A stretch of DNA of 64,000 nt, taken from Rhinopithecus roxellana (Eukaryota; Chordata; Mammalia; Primates; Cercopithecidae). The notes beneath the pieces were generated by a model. That model saw only the letters and a program-made list of their open reading frames with translations. It made no database searches and was not told the origin of the DNA. The translations under genes and the position numbers were made by a program. Shown here piece by piece: positions 33,676-44,882 of this stretch (the first letter of the stretch is position 1; every line of letters begins with the position of its first letter). Location of the stretch: the NCBI RefSeq assembly GCF_007565055.1, contig NC_044550.1, positions 92,038,174-92,102,173 of the forward strand, in the 5' to 3' direction.

Positions 33676-34640
33676 CACACAACATAAGTGTGAGTGAGTT
33701 TGCTTCAGGAGGGCATGTAGAAAGAAAAGCATTGAGCAAACGCTGGAATTTTGAGTGACAGGTAGACTGTTAAAAATGTTTTAGAGTTCAAAATATACTT
33801 ACAGGAAAAGTATGATGTTACTAAAGCCAGGGGATTATAGATTTTTAATACTGTTGATAATGTTGGTAGTTCTGATTGTTCACCAGTGTTACCTGTTATT
33901 TGTATAAATCCTGTTAGGGAATGAATGAAAAGTGTTACTGTGTTTGGCAGATATGGCTGATCTAAAGGAAAGTGATTCCATGTACTCTCAGTAGCATAAG
34001 TCAAATAACACAGCATTGAGGTGTGACTGGGAAATGAAGGGTGAAAAGGGTGAAGATAAAAGTGGAATTTATGTTTTCAGATGACTTAATTCAAATGAGA
34101 AGAAGAGAGACATTTTAAAAAGAAACAGACTTGAGAAAAATTTAGAAGAAATTCGATTTGATACTTTATCTGCATATCTAAAACAACTGTTATATTCTGT
34201 TTAGAGGGTTATATTATAGTGCTCATTTCTCAATGTATAATATAATTTTATTTGCATAAAAATTGAAAAGCATGAATGGCAAGATTTTCATTCTCAAGAC
34301 TAATTCTCAGGTAGTAGTCCCAAACCCTGTTGATATCTACAGACGTGAACAGTAATAAAAGTGAGAACTGTTTGGGCAACCCTCAAATTTAATTTTAGCT
34401 GCTCTATCTCTTCCGGGATGTTTCTCCTCAACTAATCTCACTCCAGCCTAATCTGTGATATCTGGTAAACCAAATGTTGTAAATTTCTTTCAATGTATTC
34501 CTAAAATTACTGTAGAGGATAAACTGGGCAATTGATGTGTTTATCCCCCAAGTTGGGGCCTTTTACAGATCTTTTATTAACTTGTATGTATGAAATGACT
34601 TCAAGAAGCTGCCTTTTCATTTGATTTCTGGTAGAGTTCA
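33676..34640. other. Unassigned sequence
   Basis: No gene or dated repeat recognised. The 103-residue antisense frame at 33705-34016 has no recognisable features. Confidence 0.4.
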
Positions 34641-34674
34641 GCATGCAAGGAAATAAGCAAGAAATCAAAGGAGG

Positions 34675-34752
34675 AAGGATAGTGAGACAGGATAGATAAT
34701 AGATAGAGAGAGATACAGATAGAATATGAGTTAGATAGAGATAGCGCTATCT
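34675..34752. repeat. Imperfect GATA-rich region ending in a palindrome
   Basis: Scattered gataga units, ending in the self-complementary agatagcgctatct near 34739-34752. Confidence 0.7.
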
Positions 34753-34779
34753 GTCCCCTCAACACCTGGAAGCATTACT

Positions 34780-34990
34780 GGATGTTGGTTGCATCCCTTC
34801 AGCTAACATAACATTTCCTGTCAAGGGTGCTCTTCTCATGTCTCTCTTTCTGTGTTCTGATAACAGCTGCTTTCTTCAGCTTTTTCAGGCCTAAAATTGA
34901 GAATGGGACCTACTGTTAGTAGGCTCTGTTCACACCTCTAAAAACAGTTCCTTATTTAAACTCTCATGAAATTGCTCAAAGTGCATGCAC
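34780..34990. mobile_element. Possible ancient repeat of unresolved family
   Basis: The closing text 'cacacctctaaaaacagttcc' and 'tatttaaactctcatgaaa' resembles a widespread mammalian repeat end that I cannot name with certainty. Confidence 0.3.
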
Positions 34991-35295
34991 CATTTATTTT
35001 TCCTGACAGAATCTGATTGATTCATCTCTTTCATTGATTAAAAATATTGTAAATGAAATAGAAAAGGAAAACTATATGTTATTGTTGAAATTTCTTAGCC
35101 ATGTCTCATAAAAAGTATTGTACAATATATATTGATAATACATATCTGTAGGGCCACAGGAAATATAGTAGAATGTATGCACCTTCATCTGATGATATTA
35201 AAATAACTCTTCAGTCCCATTAGGTACACGCAAAATGTGCTTTAAGGCTCCTTATATAATATTTGGAATCAAAATCCTATAGATGGACATGTGGG
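34991..35295. other. Unassigned AT-rich sequence
   Basis: Nothing recognised. Confidence 0.4.
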
Positions 35296-35299
35296 ATGC

Positions 35300-35475
35300 T
35301 ATTTATTTATTTGACAAATATTTATTGGGTAGCTTTCTAGAAGATAAAAATACATTGTTAAACAGAACAGACAAAGCCACGGCTCTCACAGAGCTTATAT
35401 TGAGGCAAAGGAAGACAGGCAACAAATAGATAAAAATAAATATATAAAAATTATTGGTAGTGTTAAGTGTCTAAT
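35300..35475 (-). mobile_element. L2 LINE 3' end
   Basis: Reverse-strand L2 end: 'ttgacaaatatttattggg', 'acagaacagacaaagcc', 'tctcacagagcttatattg' and 'acaggcaacaaatag'. This order is the hallmark of the L2 3'UTR. Confidence 0.75.
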
Positions 35476-35559
35476 TAGGTAGTATTAATTGCTGATCCTA
35501 ATTCTTTAAAGAAGTTATTTTAGGAGTAGAAAAGTGGCCCGTGCAGTAGTTGCATAGTG

Positions 35560-36005
35560 AATCAGAGCATAATTAATATTTTACTGTTTATTCCACTAGT
35601 TGGCTCTTTAACAACTGTTCTTGATGCTGATGAGGCTTTGGCATCCTCTCTATGGGCCTTAAGATCTGCTCCCAGCTGGGCTGCCTGTCTGTTCAGATCT
35701 GAGTGTGTGTTGCCATTGAAGGATGTGAGGCCGTCTTTACAGTGAGCTTCAGGGAAAACATTAGTAGGGCTTCTGCAGGGTGTTGGCTGAAGGACTCCAG
35801 CAGAGCGAGGACACCTTGTGACATCAATATAAATGGCTGCAAATTGACAGCTGGTACCGTGTAATCAAAAACAGGTGGCTAAATTTGAACTGAAATGTGA
35901 TGGTGATTATTGTATTTTGAAGGTACAGTCTGTGAACCTTTCTGTGTGTAATTAAGAAGGCTGTTTGCATTATAAATGCTATAGGCTCATTCCAGCCCAT
36001 ATCTA
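35560..36005. other. Less AT-rich unique stretch, candidate conserved non-coding element
   Basis: No transposon is recognisable. The stretch is less AT-rich than its surroundings. It includes a TAATTAA core and a TTTGCAT octamer half-site close together near 35950-35970. The open frame at 35557-35745 (62 codons) has no splice or domain support. Enhancer-like conservation is an inference that needs alignment. Confidence 0.35.
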
Positions 36006-36958
36006 TGATTGTACCAAGTTGGCCCCCATGCTTGTTTATATAATTTCAAACATCTGTTCTTCTATACAGTTCATTTTACTGTTATACCAAACTAACTATG
36101 AGACTAAGAGTGATCTTCTAAAAATGAACACCAGTATAATCATTCTTTCAGATTATTTTTCAAATTACAAATGATCCAATAACAAAGCACAAACACTTTC
36201 ACCTAAAATCGGTATCTCTTTATATGGGATAAATATGCCACTGAACATTACACTACTTAATAATTACCATGCATTTTATTTCAAGTCTATCATCTGTTTT
36301 AAGTCTAGCTATAAACTTACCCCTAATTAATATCACTAAATTGAATGATTATATGTTACTGTAACAATTTCCTATGTCCCAAAAATCTTTAAAAAATAGT
36401 CTATTTATCTTCTCTATCAAAATGTCGTCCTGTCAAAAAGAAACAATATGCAATCTGCTATTATTGATTTTTGGCAAATATAAGTGGTTTAATATTATAT
36501 CATTTTTTCTGTAGGCAATAAGTAGTCATTTTATTTATTCTAATAATTTTCTCTGCTCTGAAGTTCAAGTATTATTAGTATCAAGCATCGACATATTTTA
36601 TAAGACATGACAATCCTTTGAGATCTTCATCACGAATTCTCCAAAAGAATTACTGGTGCTCTAAGGTAATAAACAATTTTTATTACCTTAAGGAAATGAG
36701 AAAAATTAGAATACCTGTTTGCTAATTTGATTGTGTTTGCCCCACTATATTTTTAACATTTGTAAATTATTTCATGTGATTTAGTATTTCTTTCTTAAAT
36801 TGTTAAGCTATTGCAATATAAGACCTGTTCTTTATTGTTTGCTGAGCAGTATCATTTTTCCAGAGACTTTATTTACACATTTTGTGAATACAGGATTGAA
36901 TAACCATCACATTATTCATGTAAATTTCTATGCTACTTATTCTCCTTGTCACAGGTTC
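36006..36958. other. Unassigned AT-rich sequence
   Basis: No gene or repeat family. A 12-bp perfect inverted repeat (taaggtaataaa / tttattacctta) with a 5-base loop lies at 36662-36690. Confidence 0.4.
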
Positions 36959-38815
36959 TAAAAACTTAGGTGATAGCATGATACCGCCAGCTTTGTTCTT
37001 TTTACTTAGGATTGTCTTGGTTATATGGACTCTTTTTTAGTTCCATATGAAATTTAAAGTAGTTTTTCTAATTCTGTGAAGAAAGTCAATGGTAGCTTGA
37101 TGGGGATAGCACTGAATCTATAAACTACTTTGGGCAGTATGGCCATTTTCACAGGATTGATTCTTCCTCTCCATGAACTTGGAATGTTTTTCCTTTTGTG
37201 TCCTCTCTTATTTCCTTGAGCAGTAGTTTGTAGTTCTCCTTGAAAAAGTCCTTCACATCCCTTGTAAGTTGTATTCGTAGATATTTTATTCTCTTTGTAG
37301 CAATTGTGAATCGGAGTTCAAACTACACTACAAGGCTACAGTAACCAAAACAGCATGGTACTGGTACCCAAACAGATATATAAACCAATGGAACAAAACA
37401 GAGGCCTCAGAAATACCGTCACACATCTACAACTATCTGATCTTTGACAAACCTGACAAAAACAAGCAATGGGGAAAGGATTTCCCATTTAATAAATGGT
37501 GTTGGGAAAACTGGCTAGCCATATGCAGAAAACTGAAACTGGGCCCCTTCCTTACACCTTATACAAAAATTAACTCAAGATGGATTAAAGACTTAAACAT
37601 AAGTCCTAAAATCATAAATAAATTTTTAAAAAAACTAGAAGAAAACCTAGGCAATACCATTCAGGACCCAGGCACGGGCAAAGACTTCATGACTAAAACA
37701 CCAAAAGCAATTACAACAAAAGCCAAAATTGAGAAATGGGGTCTAATTAAACTAAAGAGCTTCTGCACAGGAAAAGAAACTATCATTAGAGTGAACAGGC
37801 AACCTACAGAATGGGAGAAAATTTTTGCAATCTATCCATCTGACAAAGGGCTAATATCCAGAATCTACAAGGAACTTAAACAAATTTACAAGAAAAAAAC
37901 AAACAACCCCATCAAAAAGTGGGCAAAGGATATGACCAGACACTTCTCAAAAGAAGACATATATGCAGCCAATAAACATATGAAAAAAGCTCATCATCAC
38001 TGGTCATTAGAGAAATGCAAATCAAACCCACAAATGTCATACCATCTCATGCCAGTTAGAATGGCAATCATTAAAAAGTCAGGAAACAACAGACGCTGGA
38101 GAAGATGTGGAGAAATAAGACTGCTTTTACACTGTTGGTGGGAAGGTAAATTAGTTCAACCATTGTGGAAGACAGTGTGGCGATTCCTCAAGGATCTAGA
38201 ACCAGAAATACCATTTGACCCAGCAATCCCATTACTGGGTATATACCCAAAGGTTTATAAATCATTCTACTATGAAGACACATGCACAAGTATGTTTATT
38301 GCAGGACTGTTCACAAAAGCAAAGAACCAACTTGGAACCAACCCAAATGCCAATCAATGATAGACTGGATAAACAAAATGTGGCACATGTACACAATGGA
38401 ATACCATGCAACCATAAAAAAGGATGAGTTCATGTCATTTTGCAAGGACATGGATGAAGCTGGAAACCATCATTCTCAGCAAACTAACACAGGAGCAGAA
38501 AACCAAACACTGCACATTCTCACTCTTAAGTGGGAGTTGAGCAAATCAGAACACATGGACACAAGGAGGGGAACATCACACATTGGGGCCTGTCGGGGGG
38601 TGAGGGGCTAGGGGAAAGATAGCATTAGGAGAAATAACTAATGTAGATGACAGGTTAATGGGTGCAGCAAACCACTATGACATGTGTATATCTATGTAAC
38701 AAACCTGCAGGTTCCGCACATGTATCCCAGAACTTACAGTATAATAATAATTTTAAAACTACACCAAAAAAATTAAAATGAAAATAAGAAAGAGTTTTTA
38801 AAAAGTTAGGTGATA
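36959..38815 (+). mobile_element. Twin-primed L1PA: inverted 5' part plus forward 3' part
   Basis: The target-site duplication taaaaa(c/g)ttaggtgata is at 36959-36975 and 38799-38815, 16 of 17 matching. 36976 to about 37317 is L1 ORF2 sequence in reverse orientation. From about 37318 to 38790 the adjoining downstream ORF2 and 3'UTR run forward. The inverted part corresponds to the segment just upstream of the forward part. This is the classic product of twin priming. The 3'UTR text (ggggcctgtcggggggtg) points to an older L1PA. Confidence 0.93.
37318..38560 (+). pseudogene. L1 ORF2 C-terminal remnant
   Basis: This forward half of the twin-primed L1 retains a 223-codon open frame (37689-38360) matching the C-terminal third of ORF2. 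Visible blocks include WGLIKLKSFCTGKETI, QPTEWEKIFAIYPSDKGLISR and FDPAIPLLGIYPK. It lacks the endonuclease and most of the reverse transcriptase because of 5' truncation and inversion. The frame ends early at 38360 relative to the family, and a second frame (38282-38611) carries the remaining C terminus, so a frameshift is present. No function is expected. Confidence 0.85.
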
Positions 38816-39566
38816 CTAGTGTACCTGGGAAGTTATTGCTTGATTTGGTATTAAAAATAATTAAAAAGAAACGAAACAAAACGAAACAGAAAGCAACAAT
38901 GTTCTATGAGTTCCACTATGCTACACTATTTCTTTCCTGAGTTATTCAGATCTTCAAATTGCATACCCAAGAAACTTAAAATGTACTTTCGTATTACCGG
39001 CTGTTAGATTAATGTACTCTTCTCAATTTTGATAACTGATTGCTAAATATTTTTAAAACCAAATAAAACGTCTTTTTCGTTTGAGTTTTGTTTCAACTAG
39101 TACTGTTGCTTCTCTCTACTTATGTTGTCTCTCCTGTTGCAGAAATATAACAGGCTCTTAAAACAGGCATGGATATTGTTTTTCAGGCTTCAGAGTACTT
39201 GGGAATTGCCTTCAGAATCAGTTTACTATCACACAGGAAAATCCATCTCACTGTGTAATAGACAATTGGATTTCTTACTGCAAGTGATATTATCAAGGTT
39301 GATTATTCATTTTATTCATTAGACATGAAAAGAGTTCTGCCTTCAAAGGCAGCATGTTTACAACCTCTGAATACATTGGAAACTTTTGTCTTAGAATACA
39401 AATATAATTACAAAGAAGCTCAAGACATGTTTTCAGAAATGCCAACACCTTTAGATTTTCATTTGATATTTGATATTAGTTTATAATGTAACTCATTACT
39501 TAATTCTTCACAAATTTGTAATGTTATTCTTAGCAGGTATCTTTAAGTGTTTTATCTGATGTCAAG
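38816..39566. other. Unassigned sequence
   Basis: Short acgaaac-type repeats lie at 38870-38890. Nothing else is recognised. Confidence 0.4.
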
Positions 39567-39886
39567 AATTGTGAATTGTGGGCCAGGTGCACGTCTGTAA
39601 TCCCAGCACTTTGGGAGGCCAAGGCAGGCAGATCCCTTGAGGTCAGAAGTTCGAGACCAGCCTGGCCTACATGGTGGAACGCCATCTCTACTAAAAATAC
39701 AAAAATTAGCTGGGCATGGTGGCAAGTGCCTGTAATCCCAGCTACACAGGAGGCTGAGGCAGGAGAATTGCTTGAATTCGTGAGGCAGAGGTTGCAGTGA
39801 GCTGAGATGATGCCACTGTACTCTATCCTGGGCAACAGAGAAAGACTCCGTATCAAAAAAAAAAAAAAAAAAAAATTGTGAATTGT
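39567..39886 (+). mobile_element. AluS SINE
   Basis: The body is about 39581-39873. The duplication aattgtgaattgt is at 39567-39579 and 39874-39886. A few bases are missing near the 5' end ('gccaggtgcacgtctgtaat'). The A-tail and downstream flank are involved in a tandem duplication. Confidence 0.92.
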
Positions 39887-40029
39887 ATGTGTATTTGTGT
39901 GTGTGTGTGCATGTGCACACAAGGGTGTGTGCTTGTACTGAACCATCAAAAAAAAAAAATTGTGAATTGTATGTGTATTTGTGTGTGTGTGTGCATGTGC
40001 ACACAAGGGTGTGTGCTTGTACTGAACCA
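39862..40029. repeat. Perfect tandem duplication, period 84 bp
   Basis: The 70-bp segment 39876-39945 is repeated without a mismatch at 39960-40029, each copy preceded by a poly(A) run. Each copy contains (GT)7 and the self-complementary tgtgcaca. The overlapping 150-170 residue frames are artefacts of the Alu and these repeats. Confidence 0.95.
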
Positions 40030-40560
40030 AAGGATGAGACATTTCTGGTTTATAATATTATTATTGTTTGGATAATCTTTAAATTATTTTCTATAATAAA
40101 GTGAAATATTAAAAAATAAATGTATGTATTTGTATACATATTTGTATTTTCAAAATGTCTTCTTTGTTCAAAATTATGTAATTTTGCCATATATTAAAAT
40201 TCTATAATCATACAATCAACAATGTAGTGCTTAGATTTGTGTTACAAATTCTTCTCATTAATAAAATAATAGACAATATATCAGTGACTTAATAATTCTT
40301 GAATGTATTTTTTAGAGTTACTAGTTAAGATAACTTCTTGAGACATTATACAGTGTTACAGGTACCTAAATGTTAGTAATGACTATTTAAAATGCTATAT
40401 GTTTACATGAGAAAATACTATATGAATATTAACTCCATAAATTTTTATGAAGAGAATGCACATTCGTTAACCAATCACAATCCACTCTACCAATGATTTT
40501 ATTGTCATTGCTTCTTTTTTTTTTTTTTTTCTTAAAACCACAGTATCAAGTAGCTTTTAT
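40030..40560. other. Unassigned AT-rich sequence
   Basis: A T-tract lies at 40513-40530. Nothing else is recognised. Confidence 0.4.
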
Positions 40561-40561
40561 G

Positions 40562-40692
40562 TCATTGACACTTTACAGATAAGAAAATTAAGGCACTGGG
40601 AGTTAGCACATTTATCTAGGTCAAAAAGTTTGTCAAAGTTGAATGGAGGATTAGAACCAACATATGACCTGCTCCAGGACCATTACCACTTC
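40562..40692 (-). mobile_element. MIR SINE
   Basis: Reverse MIR: 'ctttacagataagaaaattaa', 'ggcactgggagttagcacat', 'gaggattagaacc'. Confidence 0.7.
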
Positions 40693-41258
40693 TCTGTGCA
40701 ACCATGCAGTCATGTATTACTGACTTAAGCATTTACTATGATACTTTTTGTAGCTGATTAGGAAAAAAAAAAAAATATTTCTGAAAAATATGCATATGTA
40801 TGCAACTATGTAATTTGAATATAATACAAACCATATATTTAACCCTTAAGTCTAGACCACATGTGATGTTCTAATAATCTATATTTGACTTTGCTGTTAT
40901 TTCAGGTAAGTGTTTGGAGTTACATGATAGTATTATAGAATTGTCTCCTTAAAATGATAGCATATAAAACTAGGAAAAATAATATTTAAAGTCAGAATAG
41001 TTATATTTTATTTGCGTTTAAGTCACATGTTAAATGTATTAATATAATTTTTAGAAAACATCAATATCAGGGTAAAATAAACCCAAATATTCCACACAAA
41101 GTTTGATCCAAAGTTGTATAAAGGATCATTATAGAAAGAAAAAGATAAATTGGTTATTCTTATAATAACACTAAATCACTTTTGTTGAGTGTTTTCAATA
41201 TAAAAGCTTTATTTAAGCTTTTTTAATGAATACAACACAATAATTTGATTAGAGAGAA
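40693..41258. other. Unassigned AT-rich sequence
   Basis: Nothing recognised. Confidence 0.4.
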
Positions 41259-41259
41259 A

Positions 41260-41400
41260 CCATTACTATCCCTATTTTACCGATGAGAAAGCATACATGG
41301 GTTGGTTAAGTAACTTGCTCAAGGTCACATATATATTAAAGTGGAAGAGCTGAGATTTAATGCCGGTTAACAAAGCTCCAGTGCTGGCTCTCCGGAGCAC
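41260..41400 (-). mobile_element. MIR SINE
   Basis: Good reverse MIR text: 'tattttaccgatgagaaagc', 'gttaagtaacttgctcaagg' and 'gagctgagatttaatgcc', with the tRNA-related 'ctctccggagc' end near 41390. Confidence 0.8.
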
Positions 41401-41628
41401 AATTTACTGAATCTTTAGAGCGAAGGCACCTTTAGAACCACCTGTAGTTGTTTTTTCAAAAGGCAAGTTTCCAGTTTTTTGTTTCTGCTTTTGTCTTTTT
41501 TCCCCTCTTTCTTTGAGTGGAGTTCTAGTAAACAATAAAATAACTTCCAAGTTTACTTCAGCATTTGTAATTATAACTTTAACATTTTAATTTCAACATA
41601 ATATTAAAATCACTCTCTAGTTAAAAAA
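41401..41628. other. Unassigned sequence
   Basis: Nothing recognised. Confidence 0.4.
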
Positions 41629-41629
41629 A

Positions 41630-41960
41630 GTCCAAGATACTGCCGTGTGCAGTGGCTCATGCCTGTAATCCCAGGACTTTGGGAGGCCGGGGCAGGAAGA
41701 TCACCTGAGGTCAGAAGTTTGAGACTAGCCTGGCCAACATGGTGAGATCCGTCTCTACTAAAAATACAAAAATTACCGCAGGCGTGGTGGTGCGTCCCCG
41801 CAATCACAGCTGCTTGGGAGACTGAGGAAGGATAATCGCTTGAACCCGGGAGGCGGCAGTTGCGGTGAGCCGGCAGAGTGCCACTGCACTCCAGCCTGCA
41901 CGACAAGGGCAAGACTCGGTCTCACAAAAAAAAGAAAAAAAAAAAAAAATCCAAGACATA
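41630..41960 (+). mobile_element. AluS SINE
   Basis: The body is about 41641-41947. The probable duplication tccaaga(t/c)a is at 41631-41639 and 41950-41958. Moderately diverged, with text such as 'attaccgcaggcgtggtgg' and a tail interrupted by G. Antisense frames at 41610-42004 are Alu frames. Confidence 0.9.
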
Positions 41961-42550
41961 TCGAACAACACAGGAATTTTTTTCGTGATGTCTTGTTTTA
42001 ACAAAAGGTAATCATCTGAAGAACTGCAAACTTACAGTAATTTCAGAATACTAAAACGACTTACTGTTTATCAGAAGCGTATGATTTTCCAAGAATAATC
42101 CATAAAAATCATCTCAGACATAATTAGGCTTTTCATAAATATAATAGCTACAATGAAAGGATCATCAGCCTTATAATTTTCAGGAGGCTGATTTCTTGAT
42201 TATTTTAGCTTTGATTTAGGAGAGAGATGGTTACTATTTTTGAAATTATGTTGTCACTATTTAAGTCTTTTATCACTCTTCTAAACTAATAGTCTCCTAA
42301 ATTCATTTTTTGTCATGAGAATTACCAAAAAAGAAGTAATGTTCTATAATGTTTTTTAAAAGATGTTGATAAACAGTGCTTAAAGAATTCTTGATATTTA
42401 ATATGATAACATGTAAAGTTTCAGGAAATTAATATATTATGCTGCATATTTGCATATTATATGTAGCATTATTTTTTCTTGGATTAATCAGGAAAGCATA
42501 CTTTTCTTTGCAATGCAAATAATTAAAAAAGTGTAGCCCTAGTCACACTT
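41961..42550. other. Unassigned AT-rich sequence
   Basis: Nothing recognised. Confidence 0.4.
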
Positions 42551-42554
42551 TTAC

Positions 42555-42905
42555 AATGTGTTGGTTCAAACTCTACTCCATATCATTGTCATGTGGGGAG
42601 TCAACCTGTTGTTGTTGCCTCTACTTGGAAATTTTCTGATCCTCATGAAAGAAGGAAAAGAGTCTTGACAAACCATCAACTGGTTCTTACACTTAAAAGG
42701 GATGCACATCTCACTTTTGCTTGCATTCAATTGACCAATGTAAGTCATATAGGCACCCTGAGTTCATTAGGGTGGGGAAATACAGCCATCTACACTTGAG
42801 GGTCTTACAAGTCATGTGGTAAAACCTACCATAAGTGAGGCAGGGGCGAATATGGCTCCCTTGGGGAAGGAATGAGAAAATGGGAAAAGTATTACTATCT
42901 ATCAT
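42555..42905. mobile_element. Possible old LTR-type repeat, family unresolved
   Basis: Less AT-rich than its flanks. Text such as 'ttcaattgaccaatgtaag', 'agtcatatagg' and 'ggtggggaaatacagccat' resembles a dispersed mammalian LTR. Opposing short frames exist on both strands without domain support. Confidence 0.35.
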
Positions 42906-43283
42906 GGTCTCTACAAAGGGATTAGTGCCAATAATTTACTTTCCTGAACATAGTAGTTGCTAATAAATATTTTTACATGAATTTTAAATAAAGTAAAATT
43001 ACTTCAAAATTAAATAAATTTTCTTGGGCAGATCTTTAAAAAGATTGCCCACTCACTTTTAAATCTGAAACTAAGTAGAAACCAGAATATTTCTTCAGAA
43101 AGAAGCAACAATAACCACCATCGGCATGACTGAGTTTTTTGGTTTTCTGCCTCGTTGCACATCCTATGGTATCAGTTGGTACAAGGTCTGGCCTATTTGA
43201 GTCCTTATCAATAAACTGAATTTTATGTGTTAGCTAGCCATAACAACACCATGGAAGCTAATCACACTGGTTAAAACTGCCCG
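42906..43283. other. Unassigned sequence ending at a poly(A) tract
   Basis: An aataaa occurs near 43211, about 73 bases before the tract. That is too far for a standard polyadenylation site, so a retrocopy is only a weak possibility. Confidence 0.35.
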
Positions 43284-43347
43284 AAAAAAAAAAAAAAAAA
43301 AAAAAAAGCCTCTAAAGCCAGAAAAAAAAAAAAATAGCCTCTAAAGC
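43284..43347. repeat. Duplicated poly(A) plus flank
   Basis: A24 at 43284-43307 is followed by gcctctaaagc. A13 at 43322-43334 is again followed by (t)agcctctaaagc (43336-43347). It looks like a small tandem duplication of tract plus flank. Confidence 0.85.
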
Positions 43348-44615
43348 TTTGGTATATCTTCTATGTTAGCAGTATCTGCGGTTGAGAAACACTACAGAAT
43401 GGTTATTAATGGCTCAAAACTACTTTAAAAGTTTCATCAATGCCCTCGACCTACTCTCTCTCACACACACATAGAATTCTCAAATTCTATTGAATATTTT
43501 CCCTGTCTTTTTTTGTTCATCTTCTTTTCTAAAAAATGAATGGCAATATTTAATGACTCAATGTGTGAATAGATGAGATAACTTCTTTTATATAAATTTT
43601 AGGAGTAAAAATGTTCCAAGTAGAGACTGAATATGAGACAAATACTATCTACTAATAATGAAAAATATGAAGTCTTAATGTCTTTAGTGATACTATCAAT
43701 CTACTTACATTTAACATGAAATTGGTATTGCTGTTTGCTTTGATAGCACCACTGCTCTCATAGATAATCTCTAGGCAAAATCAGATCTTCTAGGTCTTAA
43801 CATGACAAAATCAAGGAAATCCATTTATGTCTTAACAAATATGTACTTTTTTGTTCCACTAAAATGGAATTGCTTGATATCACCAAGATCTCAAAGGAAA
43901 TGTTAGTAGTTCATGAAAGATGGTACAGTTTTATACCCTTTGGAGGCCTGGCAAAAATATGTATTATCGAAATGAAGGCTCTAATTATCATTATTTTGAA
44001 GCATGTAATCTCTTAGCTCCAGCAAACAAAGAGTTAAAAAGTAGCCTATAACTTAGGGAAAGGATGCTAAGATTTAGAGGGATTTTAGCCAGAAAATGGT
44101 AGAAGTTACTATTTATACAGAATAATAACTGTGGGTTTTTAGAATCACCACTGTTGAATCAGAATTGCAATGTCGAAAGGGAAGGAAACTAAAACTCCTT
44201 GATTGTATTACGGTGTACTGTCATGGATTTTTAAAACATTCAGTCATTTAACGATTGGAGTAGCCATTCAGCATGATAAGACAAGGTACTGAAAACTGGT
44301 GTTTAGCATAGTTGAATTGTCTCATACAAAAAATACATGTGTGCTTGTGCATATGCAGGTGCGCATATGCTGGGTGAGGGCAAAGAGGTTAGCAATATTC
44401 TTAGCAATATTCTTCCCAGTAGAGAAGAATCATGTTTCCAGCCCAGACACATTTGCAAAGTGTGGGGCATCAGGCAATTATCACTAGATAACAAAAAGGA
44501 ATTGTTGTCTAAGCCTGATGGGAGCTGATTGTGCATCCCATAAAGTGACTTTTCTCTCCATTAATCTGCAGATCTTCAAGGATTAAGTTATATAAGAAAA
44601 AATATTTTCATTTGG
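43348..44615. other. Unassigned AT-rich sequence
   Basis: No gene or dated repeat. Short mirrored frames near 44299-44536 have no support. Confidence 0.4.
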
Positions 44616-44628
44616 AATCAACAATTAC

Positions 44629-44882
44629 ATGGAATCAACCCAAATGCCCATCAATGATAGACTAGATAAAGAAAATGCAGTATATATACACTGTGGAATA
44701 ATATGCAGCCATGAAAATGGATGAGATCATGTCTTTTGCAGGGACATGGATGGAGCTGGGGTCTGTCGGGGTAAGTAGGAGGAGGGAGAGTATCTGCAAG
44801 AACAGCAAATGGACTTAATACTAAGGTAATGGGTTGATCTGTGCAACAAACCACAATGGCATCTATCTACTAACGTAAAAGT
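44629..44882 (+). mobile_element. L1P 3'-end fragment with internal deletion
   Basis: It starts in the ORF2 end ('ggaatcaacccaaatgccc') and jumps from 'catggatggagctgg' directly to 'gtctgtcgggg' of the 3'UTR. About 120 bases normally between them are missing. It lacks a poly(A) tail and a clear target duplication, so its 3' end is also lost. Confidence 0.85.

Noticed and set aside
34739..34752. Palindrome agatagcgctatct as a regulatory operator
   Set aside because: It sits at the end of a GATA-rich patch and most likely arose by chance or slippage.
39530..40042. Overlapping 150- and 170-codon antisense frames as genes
   Set aside because: They translate an AluS, its tail and a duplicated GT-rich flank. 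The repeated peptides come from the tandem duplication.
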